Source of the DNA: Cryptomeria japonica
Taxonomy: Eukaryota > Streptophyta > Pinopsida > Cupressales > Cupressaceae
NCBI RefSeq assembly: GCF_030272615.1
Contig: NC_081408.1
Location: 612,255,673-612,319,672, forward strand
Length of the DNA stretch: 64,000 nt
Direction: 5' to 3'
Under the pieces are notes generated by a model that saw only the letters and a program-made list of their open reading frames with translations, was not told the origin of the DNA and made no database searches. The position numbers and the translations under genes were made by a program. Of this stretch, positions 1-12,618 are shown one piece after another (the stretch's first letter is position 1; the number at the start of each line of letters is the position of its first letter).

Positions 1-81
1 ACTTGTTTGTCGGTGAATGTTGCTGATTCTCCAAAGTGCTAGAGTTGATAAGTGTTTAGTGACCATACCAAAATACCAACA
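1..81 (-). repeat. Copia 3' LTR, partial
   Basis: This stretch matches the outer end of the 5' LTR at about 16936-17038, apart from a few substitutions and a deletion of about 21 bp after the shared gtttagt. It ends at accaaca (minus-strand LTR start TGTTGG). The rest of this LTR lies to the left of the window. Confidence 0.88.
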
Positions 82-97
82 ATCTCCCCCTTTGGCA
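82..97 (-). other. Copia polypurine tract
   Basis: On the minus strand a purine run, GCCAAAGGGGGAGAT, directly precedes the 3' LTR. This is the expected priming site for plus-strand DNA synthesis. Further CTCCCCC blocks near 185-280 on the plus strand make this whole UTR purine-rich on the element's coding strand. Confidence 0.7.
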
Positions 98-442
98 TTG
101 ATGGCGACACAAGATGGAAAAACCATCAAAGTGCCAAAACAGAAATGCCAAATACCAAAAATGAACAATCTCCCAAAAGAGATCATAACCCAAGAAAAAT
201 TTCTCCCTAAAGTAACAATCTCTCCCCCTGAGAGTGACATGAATTTTTCTTGTGTTTTTCCATATACCAATCTCTCCCCCTTTGCCATCAAATGCCAAAG
301 CAATATAAGACTATTTATTAGATACAAAATACCAATCAATTCACTATATCAACTACTCTCCTTGAGAAGTAGCTTTCCCATCAAAAACCAGAGTAAAAAA
401 TTTCTTTGTTAGTTCTGTTGGTTGATGATAATCATCAATTGT

Positions 443-1903
443 CTAAGTTTCTACCGGTGGGGGTATGACCCCAAGTTGATCTCTTAGATACTCAAAAGTC
501 TCCTTAGGTAGAGGTTTAGTGAAAATATCTGCAATTTTCTCTTTAATATTCACATAAACCAGTTTTACTTCTTTTGCTTCAATATTCTCTTTCAAAAAAT
601 TCAATTTGATAGAAACATGTTTAGTTTTAGAATGTAGTACCAGATTCTTAGATATATCAATTGTTGCAGTGTTATCACAATAGATAGTTATAGGTTCCTT
701 GCATTTTACTTTTATGTCCTTCAACATTTGTTTAAGCCATAATAGTTGCATACAGTTTGTTGCTACTACAACATATTCTGATTCTGCTGTTGACACAGAT
801 GTACAACTTTGTTTCTTACTTAACCAGGAAATTAATCTGCTACCAAGGAAAAATGCTCCACCGGTGGTACTTTTTCTGTCATCTACATCTCTTGCCCAAT
901 TTGCATCTGTGTATGCACATAATTCAAAGCTTTCATCTTTTGGGTACCATAAACCAGGATTTGTAGTGCCTTGTAAGTACCGGAAAATCTTTTTTACTGC
1001 TGATTCATGATTTTCTCTAGGATTACTCTAAAATCTTGAAACAATACATACTGCATTCATGATATCAGGTCTTGTTTGTGTCAAATATAGTAAACCTCCT
1101 ATCATACTGTTGTACTTGGTTGGATTAACAGGTGTTGACTCATCCCTTAGTGATAATTTGTCCTTTGTAGTCATAGGTGTGCTTACTGGTTTAGAGTTTT
1201 CCATGCCAAATTTCTTTAGTAACTCATTTAAGTATTTGGATTGACTTAAGAATATACCTTTATCAGTCTATGAAATTTGCAATCCTAAAAAGTATTTTAC
1301 TTCTCCAATCATAGACATTTCAAATTCTTTTTGCATTTCAATAGAAATTTTTTTACATAATCCATCTTCTCCAAAAATTATATCATCAACAAAAACTTCT
1401 ATAACCAAGATGTCATCATTAGTTACTTTATAATATAAATTGTTGTCAGCATTGCCTTTAGAAAAACCAATCTTCAAAAGATATTTATCTAATCTTGCAT
1501 ACCAAGCTCTTGGAGCTTGCTTCAACCCATACAAAGCTTTCCTTAATCTGCAAACCATATCTTTGTTTTCTATCAAGGAAAATCCATTAGGTTGTTCAAT
1601 GTAAACTTCTTCTTCAAGATCTCCATTTAGAAATGCACATTTGACATCCATTTGATATACTTTGTAGTTCTTATGTGCTGCAAAAGCCAAGAATAATCTA
1701 ATTGCTTCAATTCTAGCTACCGATGCAAAGGTTTCATTATAATCAATTCCTTCTTTCTAAGAATATCCCTTACACACTAGTCTTTCTTTATTTCCGATTA
1801 CCTTACCATCTTCATTAAGTTTGTTTCTAAATACCCATTTAGTTCCAATTACATTTTTGTCTTTAGGCTGGGGAACTAATGTCCATGTGTTATTTTTATC
1901 AAT
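443..1903 (-). pseudogene. Copia reverse transcriptase and RNase H region
   Basis: This is the C-terminal third of the copia polyprotein. RT landmarks on the minus strand are [21 protein letters not shown], the [15 protein letters not shown] motif and the active-site box FVDDIIFG, where copia elements usually have YVDD. RNase H follows, with STAESEYVV, the conserved aspartate in IYCDNTA and the C-terminal ADIFTKPLP block. Premature stops in the same frame lie at 1757, 1268 and 1028, all TAG, and each sits where copia elements tend to have glutamine. There is no frameshift. The frame ends at a stop at 443, about 350 bp before the polypurine tract. Confidence 0.92.
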
Positions 1904-3658
1904 TTATTCTATTTCTTCTTCCATAGCTTTAATCCAGTGTCTATCCTCATATGCTTCATTAATTGATGTTGGTTCAATTTGAGAAATAAGACATACCTCT
2001 TCATTTTCCAATCTTCCTCTAGTCATAACTCCTTTATACTTGTTTCCAATTATCTGATCTTCAGAGTGATTCAATCTTACATATCGGGGTGTCTTTGTTT
2101 GTTGTTGTTCCTCAGTTACAATGGAATTTTTAGATGATACCAGTGTAACTGGATCTTCATTTTGTGCCGGTGGATTCAATGTAGATTCATCTGTCGGGAT
2201 CTTTGTTGCTGGTTCAGAGTCTATATACCTTGAAGTTCCTCTGAATTGTTCATCAATCTTTACATTTGTACTCTCAACAATTTTCAGCAATCTTTTGCTA
2301 AAACATCTGTATGCTTTTCTCTTAGATGAATAACCAAGAAATATTCCTTCATCACTTCTAGGATCAGATTTGCCAATATACTCATCTCTTCTAATATAGC
2401 ATTTACTTCCAAAGATTCTGAAATATTTAAGAGTAGGAGTAATACCAAACCATAGTTCATGAGGGGTCTTACTGGTTTCACTTTTGATGTGAACTTTGTT
2501 GAATGTATAGACCATTGTACTTACTACTTCTCTCCAATATACATGTGGTAGATTTGATTCAGACAACATACTTATTGCTACATCCAAGATAGTTCTATTT
2601 TTCCTTTCTACAACTCCATTTTGTTATGGTGTCTGAGGTGCTGATAGCTATCTTCTAATTCCATTCACTTCATAGAAAGCATTAAATTCCTTAGATGTAA
2701 ATTCTCCTCCTTGATCTAATCTTAGACATTTGATTTTCTTACTGGTTCCATTTTCTACCATAGCTTTGAACAGTTTGAATTTCCCAAGTGCTTCTGATTT
2801 TTCTCTGAGAAAGGTAACCCAACACATTCTAGAATAGTCATCAATGATTAGCATGAAATACCTATCACCTTGTAAACTTTTAGTTCTAGCTAGACCACAT
2901 AAATCAGTATGAATTAAGTCAAGAGCATTATTGGATTTTTCTGGAATGCTTTTAAAAGTAGCTCTTACTTGTTTTCCAGTTTGATATTCCTTACATACCG
3001 GATTGTGAGGCTTAACAATCTTAGGTAAATCTCTAACTACCTTAGTGGTACTGATCTTCACAATGCAATCAAAATTTACATGACAGAGTCTCTTATGCCA
3101 TAGCCAACTTTCATCAATATGTGCAATCAAGCATGCCTTTTCATTATTATTCAGATGAAATATATTACCTCTAGTTTTACTATCGATTGCAATTTCCAAA
3201 CCAGATCTATTCATAATTTTGCATTTACCATTTTTGAATTGTAACTGAAATCCTTTTTCAACTAATTGACCAACACTCAAAAGATTATGTTTTAAATCTT
3301 CAACATAGTAAACATTATCAGTATTGTGCTTACCATCAAGAGATATTGTACCTTTTCCTTTGATCAAACAAGCTTTATCATCTCCAAATCTTACCAGACC
3401 TCCATTATATTCTTGAAAAGTCAAGAATTTACTTTTATCACTAGTCATGTGATGTGAGCATCCTGAATCAATGATCCATTCATCCTTAATTTCTATTTTA
3501 GCTACCAGGGCCTGCTCTACCGATTGAATAGTAGGTGTCAGTTGATTTTCTGTTATAGCAACAAAGACCCACCCATTGTCTGTCGGATCCTCATCAGAAT
3601 CATCAGTGACTCCTTCATCAGCAAGATAACAAGATTTGTCTTTGTTCTTCTTAAATTT
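1904..3658 (-). pseudogene. Copia protease and integrase region
   Basis: The protease signature DSGCSHHMT is readable near 3435-3465. A GAG-pre-integrase segment follows (HKRLCHVNFD, the zinc-binding histidines), then the integrase core with HTDLCG (first catalytic Asp) and RLDQGGEF (second Asp). The catalytic-Glu region reads QNGVVERKNR near 2600. The stretch HELWFGITPTLKYFRIFGSKCY is the usual copia integrase C-terminal block. Premature stops lie at 2648 (TAG), 2624 (TAA) and 1904 (TAA). All protein segments stay in one frame, so decay is by nonsense change only. Confidence 0.92.
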
Positions 3659-4594
3659 TTATCTCTGATATTCAAGGTTAGGTTTGTATGTTCTTCTAGC
3701 TTCTTCTCTTAGTCTAGCATATCTATCAGGGCATCTCAAAGCCATATGACCAATCTTATTATAGTTAAAACATTTAAAGGGTGCTTTACCTTCATACTTA
3801 CTTCCAATTGGACCTTTAGGCATTTTTCTTACAAATACTGCTTCAAGTTCTTCAAGTTCTTCATTTTCTCTCCCGCTTTCTTCAAGTTCTCTTGCATAAA
3901 AGGTTTTCCAATCAGATTTGTCAAATGATGGTGCAGATGATGTTGATGCCTTAAAAGCTAAGTCTATTTTTATAGTAGCAACAAGACCAAATTCCTCAAT
4001 TTCAAAGGTTGAAAGTTTTCCAATCAATGTATCCCTAGTTACTGATGTATTAGGCATTGTTCTTAGTTCATTTATATCAGTAACTCTCATTTTGTATGCC
4101 AGTGATAATCCTCTTAAAATTTTTGAAACAATTTCATCTTCACTTAAGGTTCCTCCACAACATTTAATACCCAAAACAATTTCGTTAACTCTTTCCATAA
4201 AAGCAGAAATCCTTTCATCTTCTTCCATTTTCAGATTTTCATACTTGACCTAGAAGCTTTCAAGTTTTGCAATTTTGACTATGGAATCTCCTTCATTTAG
4301 TGTTTCTAAATTATCCCAAATAGATTTAGCAGTAAACCTATCTAATAATCCCATGATTTGTTGATTAGATAATGCGCTCAAGAGTGCTTCTCTTGCCTTG
4401 CAATCATTCTCTTCATCTTTAGTCAGATTTGGTGGATTAGGCTGACTTGTAGTAGGAGCAATATAGCCATTTTTTGTAACTTCCTAGATATCCTTCCCAA
4501 TGCAATTCAAATGTGTCTCCATCCTAATCTTCCATATCCCATAGTTGGTTCCATCAAGTTTAGGACTGTCCTTCCTGAAATAGTTAGAAGACAT
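3659..4594 (-). pseudogene. Copia gag region with altered zinc knuckle
   Basis: The chosen start is the ATG at 4594, which opens MSSNYFRKDSPKLDGTNY, typical of copia gag N-termini, about 44 bp inside the primer-binding site. The middle part contains the gag helical region (ERISAFMERVNEIV). The C-terminal CCHC knuckle reads CFNYNKIGHMALRC: the second cysteine is tyrosine, so this copy would not fold a normal zinc knuckle (TGT to TAT, a G-to-A change on this strand). Stops lie at 4484 (TAG), 4250 (TAG) and 3659 (TAA), all in frame. Confidence 0.9.
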
Positions 4595-4637
4595 TGGATC
4601 TCCTCAAGCTGTTAAACTTCTGTTAAAAAAGGACTAG

Positions 4638-4649
4638 GCTCTGATACCA
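4638..4649 (-). other. Copia primer-binding site
   Basis: The minus strand reads TGGTATCAGAGC two bases after the LTR end. This is the standard plant copia site complementary to the 3' end of initiator methionine tRNA. Confidence 0.9.
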
Positions 4650-4651
4650 AT

Positions 4652-4872
4652 TGTTAGGTCCCAAAGACAACTGAGAGGGGGGGTGAATCAGTTGTCTAAT
4701 AAATTTAAACCAAAAACAACTTAAATAACTTTAATGCTTAATACCGATAAACCAATCTTTTATGTCGGTAGACAGTTTTATCAATTAATTGCAATACCAG
4801 TAAGGATTAATGCATGAAACAAAAAGATAAGGTCATCCACAACACATAACACCAATATTTGTACGTGGAAAC
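4652..4872 (-). repeat. Copia 5' LTR, proximal part
   Basis: This is the 221-bp inner part of the 5' LTR. It starts at TGTTAGGTCCC on the plus strand and is interrupted at 4872 by the gypsy insertion. The remainder is 16213-17038, giving an uninterrupted length of about 1047 bp. Confidence 0.88.
4868..4872. repeat. Gypsy target-site duplication, left copy
   Basis: The bases GAAAC immediately precede the gypsy LTR and are repeated exactly at 16208-16212, directly after the other LTR. A perfect 5-bp duplication fixes both element borders. Confidence 0.93.
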
Positions 4873-6149
4873 TGATGGTCGCACCCACAAAAGGATATGA
4901 AAATTACAGTAAAACCTTTCCTGGGAATTGGGTATTCCAATAGGTGATCAATATCTTTTTTCTGTAGACGTTCATTTACTTGTCAAACCAGGGGACGTAT
5001 ACTTTAAATGGCGCAGCAAAATATATGCACTAGGAACTTATTTTGGTCAAATCCTACTGGAAATACATACTGAAAAGAAATCCTACCTATGCTACAGGAA
5101 GGTAATGCAAAGCTTTTTAACTCAACTATGATTTGATTACGACAGAAACCATAATAACTACAACTGAAACACAAACTATGAACTGGCCTTATGCTGCAGG
5201 AACAGACATAGTGATGGATTCCTTGTGCTGCAGGAGCAATGTAAAGCTGAGTTTGTATAAAAACTTTAAAGATGAAAGCAAACTGAAGCTTAACAGGAAA
5301 GAACAACTAACTAACTAGCTACAGATACCTACTAAGTGGGCCCCCTTAGCAAGCATCTCCTGTTTACGCAAATATGAAACTCAGAACTTCATTGAACTTT
5401 ATTCATAAAAACAGAATGATATACATTGCTTTGTTGATATGGAAACTAACAACAAACTTTGCTTCTGGTTAAACAAATTCTGTCTTTCATTATCATCTTG
5501 ATTCTTACATGACATCTACTATTCTTATTCTATCCTTCTCTCTCGCGCAGGAAGAGAAGCTTTATTTAAAAGTAAGGGAGCAACTAACTAACTAACTCTA
5601 TAAAAGAAAGACGTGGAAGTAAAAACATATCCTCGAATCAAGGAACAAACTTCATAAATGAGTTTATGCATTCAACCCGATCAGAGAGAATCTAGCACTC
5701 CACTCTTTGTCATTAAAATTCTTTCCCATGATTTCAGTCAAAGAGTCTTTACCAGAGCTTCCTCGAAGTCGTGCAGGAAATGGACTTTACTGCAAGGCCG
5801 AGATTGGCTGCGCTTGACTCGATCATTCTTCAACAACTTGTGAAACAAAAGGTAATAGGCAACAGAAAAGGCATATGGCACATACACGATATCCATTCAT
5901 TAATCACACATTTTAGATTTACTTCATCATTCAAAAACTGTATACGATATACCAGTCGTTTTAGGGAGTCAATAGGGCAATAAATGCAATCAAGTTAATC
6001 ACAAAGAGCTGCAGGAATATAAAAGTTTCTTGCTACAGGATATCCCAAAAAGGTTTCACAAAGTCTGAACATCCATGAAATAGCAAAAGTAAAGGCATTT
6101 AAAAGTTTTATCAAAACATCCAAATTATGAGCATTTTTTAAGCTCATCA
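4873..6149 (-). repeat. Gypsy 3' LTR
   Basis: This LTR is 1277 bp, exactly as long as its partner at 14931-16207, starting TGATGGTCGC and ending AGCTCATCA. On the element strand it follows the purine tract at 6150-6162. Confidence 0.94.
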
Positions 6150-6162
6150 CTGCCCCCTACTT
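6150..6162 (-). other. Gypsy polypurine tract
   Basis: The minus strand reads AAGTAGGGGGCAG directly before the 3' LTR. It overlaps the stop codon (6161-6163) of the upstream reading frame, so coding and priming sequences are packed together. Confidence 0.8.
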
Positions 6163-8715
6163 AGCCCAATGCTGGTCCTCCAGCATTAACTTTCCTAGTG
6201 GTTTCTCTGAAGTCGGTGGCTGCTACATGACTCTGAAACGGGTTTTTAAACTTGTAATAAAATCCTCTGAAATCCTGGCATTTTTCATACCTTTGGTCTT
6301 CTAATTCATTGTTGAGTTTTGTAGCTTGGTGAGGATCAAGTGGCCACATTAGCACAGAGGTCTGAATGTCAGCGGCAACCATAGTTCAAATCTTGTTTGA
6401 AGTCCCAATTGAATATATCTGCTGGTTCGTTTGAGAGCTGCTGTGAAATTTAAGGGACTATGCGGTTCTGACTTCCTTAACCCAACAGTTAACTTTTCCC
6501 ATCTTTTCTCACTTCTGGAGAATGCCAATTTCCAAAATGAATATTGTTGTGCCTGGAATTCATCATATACCTGTTTTCTGATATCAAATATTTTCCCTCT
6601 TGCTGAAACATTATTAACTTCATATGTCAGAGCAAACCAATCTTTCAACATTGCATAAGGATTTGAACTGTGAGATCGTAATGGAACAGGCTCTGTTTTC
6701 TCAACTTCCTCATATGTTTCCCATTGCCTGCCATAATTTGTCTCATTTGCTGCCCATGACATAAATGCTCTTAAATGAACATCACCAATATAAAGAAGAG
6801 GATTCTATTCTGTTTCAAATGGTATTAAAAAGCCATGCAAATAGAATTCACAGAGAGAATTTCTTAACCAGTTAGGGGCTGCCTGGTATGCTTCATAGAA
6901 GTCTTTGACATTATGAATTATAGGATCTTGGTTTCTGGAAATTCTCATTAATTGGAACCATAAAAATTGTTCTTTAAGGCACAGAGCATAAAATCTGGGT
7001 GGGGGTCTACATTCCATAATCTGGCTAGTTACTTTCAACATTTCGTTTGTTTTTGCTTTCAGCTCAGCAATTTCTTGCTTCTGACTTTCAATTTTCTTAT
7101 TTAATTTCTTCTTTTCTATTTCCCATAGACTTTGCTGCATGACAACCTGGGCTATGTATCAGAAAGTCAGGGTTTGCAATGTAACTGTTTCCCAATTAGT
7201 TTTAACATATTCTCGAAATTCCATTAAAAATGTTTTCTTATACACAACAATGGCTTTGCAAACTTCAGGATGAGATACAACTTCACTAGGCACATTTGAT
7301 TGTTCAGCCTGTTCTTCCTCTTGCTGTAAGATAAATTCTTCTTGTTCTTGTGGTGGAGAAGTCTGTGCTTCCTCCAAAAATTGCATAGCAACAGTAGCCA
7401 AATCATCAAGATTTGGTAACCCTTGCTCATTATGCCCTGTTTCCTTTGTCTCAACTTGTTCCACTTCAGGAACGATCGAACTCTGGGCAGCATTTTCAGA
7501 CACATTCTGAGAAACATTAAATTCAGACTCAACAGATTGTTCTGAAATTACAATCACCTCTGGTTGTGGTGAAGCAGGGGAGGTCTTAGATTGTTTCCTT
7601 GCGGAAACCCTTCTTGGCACTGATGCGGCTGCAGGAGGTGTTCCGGTGGTTTTCCTCTCTTTTTTTTGCTTAGAGGGCTTTGCCTTACCAGAGGATGACG
7701 GCGAACTAGAAATAGCAACAAGCGTTGTTGTAGGAGAAATAGCTGCAGGGGAAGGTGCTGTAGGAGAAGGGCATTGCCTTTTCCAAGAATGAGGGTCAGA
7801 TTCAGGGGACCCTTCTGCCTTTGTTTTTCCCTTCTCACTCCTAGTGGCAGACCTAGTTTGAATCCTAGCAGAGGATTCGGGTACAAAAGCTGCAGGACCA
7901 GATGCTATAGGAGTAGATGACCCTTGCCCTGTTTTACTGGTAGATGGACTTTCTTTCTTCTTTTTCTGAGGCCGTGGGGTAAGTACCCTAGGAGGTTGTG
8001 GAATTTGCAAACTCTTTTGGGCAACAAATTGTTGCTAGGAGAGAGATGAGACATCCCTTAAAGAGCGCTCAATCAGTAATTTAATGAGGCCATGATGAGT
8101 GACAGAATTATCTTTCCCTTGTTGAGTTCCGTGGGCATTGTGTTCTAAAAATTTTAACAAGAAATTCGGAACATTTATAGCTAACCCATGCCTCATATGG
8201 CTCAATAATTTGAAATGATGAGAATGCAAATAGGAAAAACGGCCTTCACAGGTCAAATACCTGATTATGTAAATAGCATACTCTGAATAAGGAGGAGGCA
8301 ACGATACGCGCTTGCATCCCTGCTTGGAGACTTCCAGAGGTCCATCAGTAGGCATTGAAAACTCGGTCCTTGCTGCTGCAGCGTCTAAAGAAAATTTTTC
8401 TCCAATGGCTGGAAGCCTAGTTACTTCTGCAATTCTGCTTTCGGTTGCAACAACCGTTAGACCTCATACGGTGGCTTCCCCTTCAAAAAGGGTTCTCAGA
8501 AATTTTGCAGCAACCTCCTCATTAAAATCATTTAAGCTCAAAAAATAATTTAACCATCCACAGAGGCTGAATGCATGGACTGTTTGCGGATTTTGCAATA
8601 ATGTTTCATGAGCTGTAGGCTCATGTCGCACCCACTGACCACCCATGTTTGCAGTTTTCCTACAGCTGAACTCAATTCTTTGGTGAAGATTCAAATTCAC
8701 TGCTTCCCTTCTGTT
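6161..8715 (-). pseudogene. Gypsy third ORF downstream of integrase, function unknown
   Basis: A sense-strand frame of about 845 codons lies between integrase and the polypurine tract. I do not recognise its family. Four parts are visible. The N-terminal part (8700-8035) includes NYFLSLNDFNEEVAAKF and IAEVTRLPAIGEKF. A Ser/Pro/Thr/Lys-rich low-complexity part lies at 8010-7450, then a Gln/Glu-rich stretch. A coiled-coil-like segment (EKKKLNKKIESQKQEIAELK) sits near 7110. A conserved-looking C-terminal part rich in Trp and Tyr runs 6960-6160. In-frame stops lie at 8716, 8464, 8035, 7159 and 6805, each compatible with CAG or CGA ancestors, and one frameshift lies near 6360-6380. Extra ORFs after pol are known in plant Ty3/gypsy; an envelope-like role for this one is unproven. 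The true start is uncertain. Confidence 0.7.
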
Positions 8716-8718
8716 CTA

Positions 8719-9303
8719 GTTTTTTCGTGCCGTCACATTACTTTCTTTCTTTTCCAAAAATGAACTTTTTTGAACAAGCAGTCTTAATCATGATTATGCA
8801 ATAAAGAAAGACATGCAATCATAGTTGGAAAGTACCAAAAAAGTATTAAAGAAGATTATTTTGCAGTTATGGCAGCGGCGAAAAGACAGGTTTTAAAAGA
8901 TGGATTACCCCGCCCCCTACTTAAAATATGACATGTGTCCTCACATGTCATAAAGAACAGGCAGAAGTTCAGGCAATAATGACCGGTACATGCATATCAG
9001 AAAATGAATTGAATGAAATAAATCAAATATGCGATAAGAAAAGATATGGCGTACCTTTGATAATTGCACGTACGTGTGAAGAAATATGATGGCAGCTGCA
9101 TGGATTGACAAATGGGAAAGATATTTTAATTAAGCTTGATGTGGATGGATGATGTGGATGGGTGAAATGGATGGATGAAATGAACAAATGAATTGAATGG
9201 ATGGAAGTGAAAGAAGTGAAATGGAGGTGATAAATGAGAATGGAGAAAAGGGGTTTCCTTTTTATAAAAAGAAAACCTTTATTATGAGCATGCTTTTTGA
9301 AAA
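8719..9303. other. Gypsy spacer between pol and third ORF
   Basis: About 585 bp with no supported gene. It includes a short run of imperfect (GATG)n/(GAATG)n repeats at about 9140-9240, seen as tcATTCATCC-type units. Whether it holds a splice acceptor for the downstream ORF cannot be told here. Confidence 0.6.
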
Positions 9304-10570
9304 TTACGGTGACGCTGTAGGAGAAAGGCAAAAGCCTTCGGCTGCAGGAAGAGTAGAGGGAGGAACCTGAACAAACTGCTGCATGAATTCTTCCTTGGAG
9401 ACTGGTTTGTGGTATAACCGGAGTCGGTGGCCATTCACTAACAATTTGAAGTGGACTGGGTCTATTGTTACCAGCTGTACAACTCCATTATCGAACACAT
9501 TTTCAACTTCATAGGGGCCAAGCCAACATGTGGTGAGCTTACCTTGGTTTTCTTGATATCTGGAATCATATAACAGAGCCCAATCTCCAGTAGAAAATTT
9601 CCTGGTTTTGATGTGCTGGTCATGCCATTTTTTCCTTTGCTGTTGGATTGCTTCTGTATGCTGCAGGGCGGCTTTTCTCATTTTGTCCAAAGCATTTAGC
9701 TATAGGAGACGGTCCTTCTGTGCTTCAGATATGTCTATATTGAGTTCAAGAGCTGTCCTCAAAGTTTTGTGTTCAAATTCTATGGGTAACATGGCTGTTT
9801 TCCCATAAAGCAGCTCAAAAGGTGTAAACCCAGTTGTTGTTTTCCATGTAGTTCTGTAAGCCCAAACTGCTTTAGGAAGTTTATTGCTCCAATCTTTTCT
9901 ATGTATCTGTACTGTCTTTGTGAGGATCGCCTCAATTTCTCTGTTTGTTACCTCTGCCTGACCATTGGCTTGAGGGTGATAAGGGCTGGACTTCCTATGT
10001 TTGATTTTATATTCATTCATTAGTGCTATGATCAGATTAGATATAAACTAAGCTCCTTGATCGGTTACAAGCTCTCTGGGAACCCCAAATCTTGTGAAAA
10101 TTTGTTCATACAGAAACTCAGAAACTTTATTATCTCGAGCATGAGCCATAGCTATTACTTCAACCCATTTTGTTACATAGTCCGTGCAAACTAGAATGTA
10201 TGACTTTCCATTGGATGGTGGATCAATTGGTCCTACAAAATCCATCCCCCATTTATCAAAAGGGGTGATTATTATCTGTGGATGTAGTGGCATTTCATCG
10301 GACTTAGTTGGTCTTCCCATACGCTGGCATTTGTCACATTTTCTTGTATAGGCCACAGCATCCTTATGTAATGTTGGCCAGTAGTACCCTGTTGTAAGAA
10401 CTTTCATTGATGTTCTTTTTGCTGCAAAATGTCCTCCACATGGCTCATCATGGCAAGCATGCAATATGTCATAAGTTTCATCTTCTCTTACACATCTTCG
10501 CATTACCTGATCAGCTCCAGTATAAAACAAACTATTTGCAATCCAGAAAAAGTTAAAATTTTTCTCTATT
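9304..10570 (-). pseudogene. Gypsy integrase region
   Basis: The zinc-binding HHCC segment is seen as HDEPCGGHF...CDKCQRM. The core has KWGMDFVGP (first Asp), LVTDQG (second Asp) and YHPQANGQAEVTNREIE (catalytic Glu). The C-terminal part after 9690 (KWHDQHIKTRKFSTGDWALL, then LGPYEVENVF) is the usual gypsy integrase tail. Stops lie at 10048 and 9700, both TAG where gypsy elements have glutamine, with no frameshift. The pol frame terminates at 9304. Confidence 0.93.
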
Positions 10571-12618
10571 AATAACTTCTTTTCTTTTGGAGAAAAGTAG
10601 TCTGGTATTCTATTTGCTGCTAGATAATTGGCAATGTCTGCATACCAGGGTATATGTGCAGTGACGGAAAACAAGTGTTCATCTGGGAACCTATCATCAA
10701 TGATCTCATGTTCAACAGGTGTAGCTGATTGGAGTCTTGATAAAAAGTTAGCTACAACATTAGCTCTCCCTGGTTTGTCAATTATAGAAATGTCAAATTC
10801 TTGTAACAACAGGAGCCATCGTGCCAACCTACCAGAAATGGCAGGTTTGTTCATCAGATATTTGATTGCTGCATGGTCAGTATGGATGAATATCTGATAG
10901 CCTGTGACATAATGTCTAAATTTATTCAAAGCATATACTACTGCAAGCAACTCCTTTTCTGTGATAGTATAATTGAGCTCAGGACCTTGAAGATTCTTGC
11001 TGATAAAGTAAATAGCATGTTCAACTAAATTTTCTTTTTGATTCAGAACTGCTCCTATGCCAAAGTCAAAAGCATCAGCATGTATGTGAAAAGGCAAATT
11101 CCATTTTGGACCTTGAAGAACAGGGGCTTTAGTAAGCAAGTCTTTTAATTGTAGGAAGGATTTTTCACAGGCCTCTGTCCACTCAAATTGGGAATCCTTT
11201 GTTAACAAAGCATAAAGTGGACTGACAATTTTACTGAAGTCTTTTATAAACCTTCTATAATACCCTGCATGACAAAGAAAACTTCTGACATCTTTTTGTT
11301 TTGCAGGAGTTTGTAAATTCTGAATTACTTCAATTTTAGCAGGGTCAACCTAAATTCTATTTTTTGAAACATGATGACCTAGAACAATACCTTCTTCCAT
11401 CATTAGAAAACACTTCTCACTGTTTAGAGACAAATTTTGCTCTCTACATCTTTTCAATACTTTTTCTAAATTTACCAGTGCTTCTTCAAATGTGACTCCA
11501 TAGGCAGTGAAATCATCCATGTAAATCTCCATACATTCATGAGATATATCAGCAAAGATACTAATTACTGCGCTTTGAAATGTTGCTAGCGCATTGCATA
11601 AGCCAAAAGGCAAGACCAAATAAGCAAATATTTCCCATGGACAGGTAAAAGTGGTCTTATTTTGATCTTCAGGGGCTATTTTTATCTGATTGTATCCACT
11701 GTAACCATCCAAAAAAGAAAAATATTTTTTGCCAGACAGTGAGTCTAGTACTTGATCTACAAAAAGTAGTGGAAAGTGATCTTTTTTAGTGGCACTGTTC
11801 AATTCTCTGTAATCTACACATACTCTCCATTTTCCACATTTCTTGGGAACAATAACTAAGGGAGAAACCCATTGACTGTCAGAGATTGGATAAATAAAGC
11901 CAGCATCAAGCAATTTTTGAAGTTCACTTTTAACTATTTCCCTAAGTGTTGGATTTACTCTTCTTTGAGGTTGTCTAATTGGTGAACAATCTTCTTTGAT
12001 ATATATCCTATGAGTAAAAACTTGATGATCTATTCCTTGCATGTCCCCATATTCCCATGCAAAAGCTTTATGCTGTTCTTGTAGCATTTTTAATAGATCA
12101 GCCTGTTGAGACTGTGACAACTTATTATTGATATTCAAACAATGACCTTGAGACAATTCTATCTGCTCCGTGAGATCACTCATAGAGTCTACAGGTAATT
12201 TTTGTATCTCCTGTGGAAGCAAATTATGAAAAATCACTGGAAGTTTAGGTAGTGAATTTTCAGAATCTGGTTGCTGCAGGAAATATTGTAAATGAATATC
12301 ATTTGGATCAGGTGAACCTTCTTTATCAGAGTTGTTTTGTAGAATTTGAAACAATAAGGCATCTTCACTCTGAAGTTGTGAGAATGGGTCATTTTGAATC
12401 ATCATCAATTTAGCCAAGGAATTAGTTTCTTCAATTTCCTCCCCCACATCTGGCCAAACAGGTTGGGACAAATCTGGCTGAGGTCTAGCAGGAGGATACA
12501 GAGCCAATTTCTTTGTGGACTGCCCATCAGAAATAGTCATATCTCCAGAACGACATCCTATAAAAGCATCGGCAGTTGCTAACCATGGTCTACCAAGAAT
12601 AACTGGATACCCTCCCAA
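10571..12618 (-). pseudogene. Gypsy reverse transcriptase and RNase H region
   Basis: RT blocks are clear: WRVCVDYRELN, FLDGYSGYNQIKIAPEDQ, the LPFGLCNALATFQ block and active-site IYMDDF, then the LGHHVS block. RNase H follows, with HADAFDFGIGAVL (first Asp), TEKELLAVVYAL (Glu) and IHTDHAAIKYL (Asp). The wording of the RT blocks resembles Athila-type elements. One stop, TAG at 11350, interrupts the thumb region; the rest is open. Confidence 0.94.
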
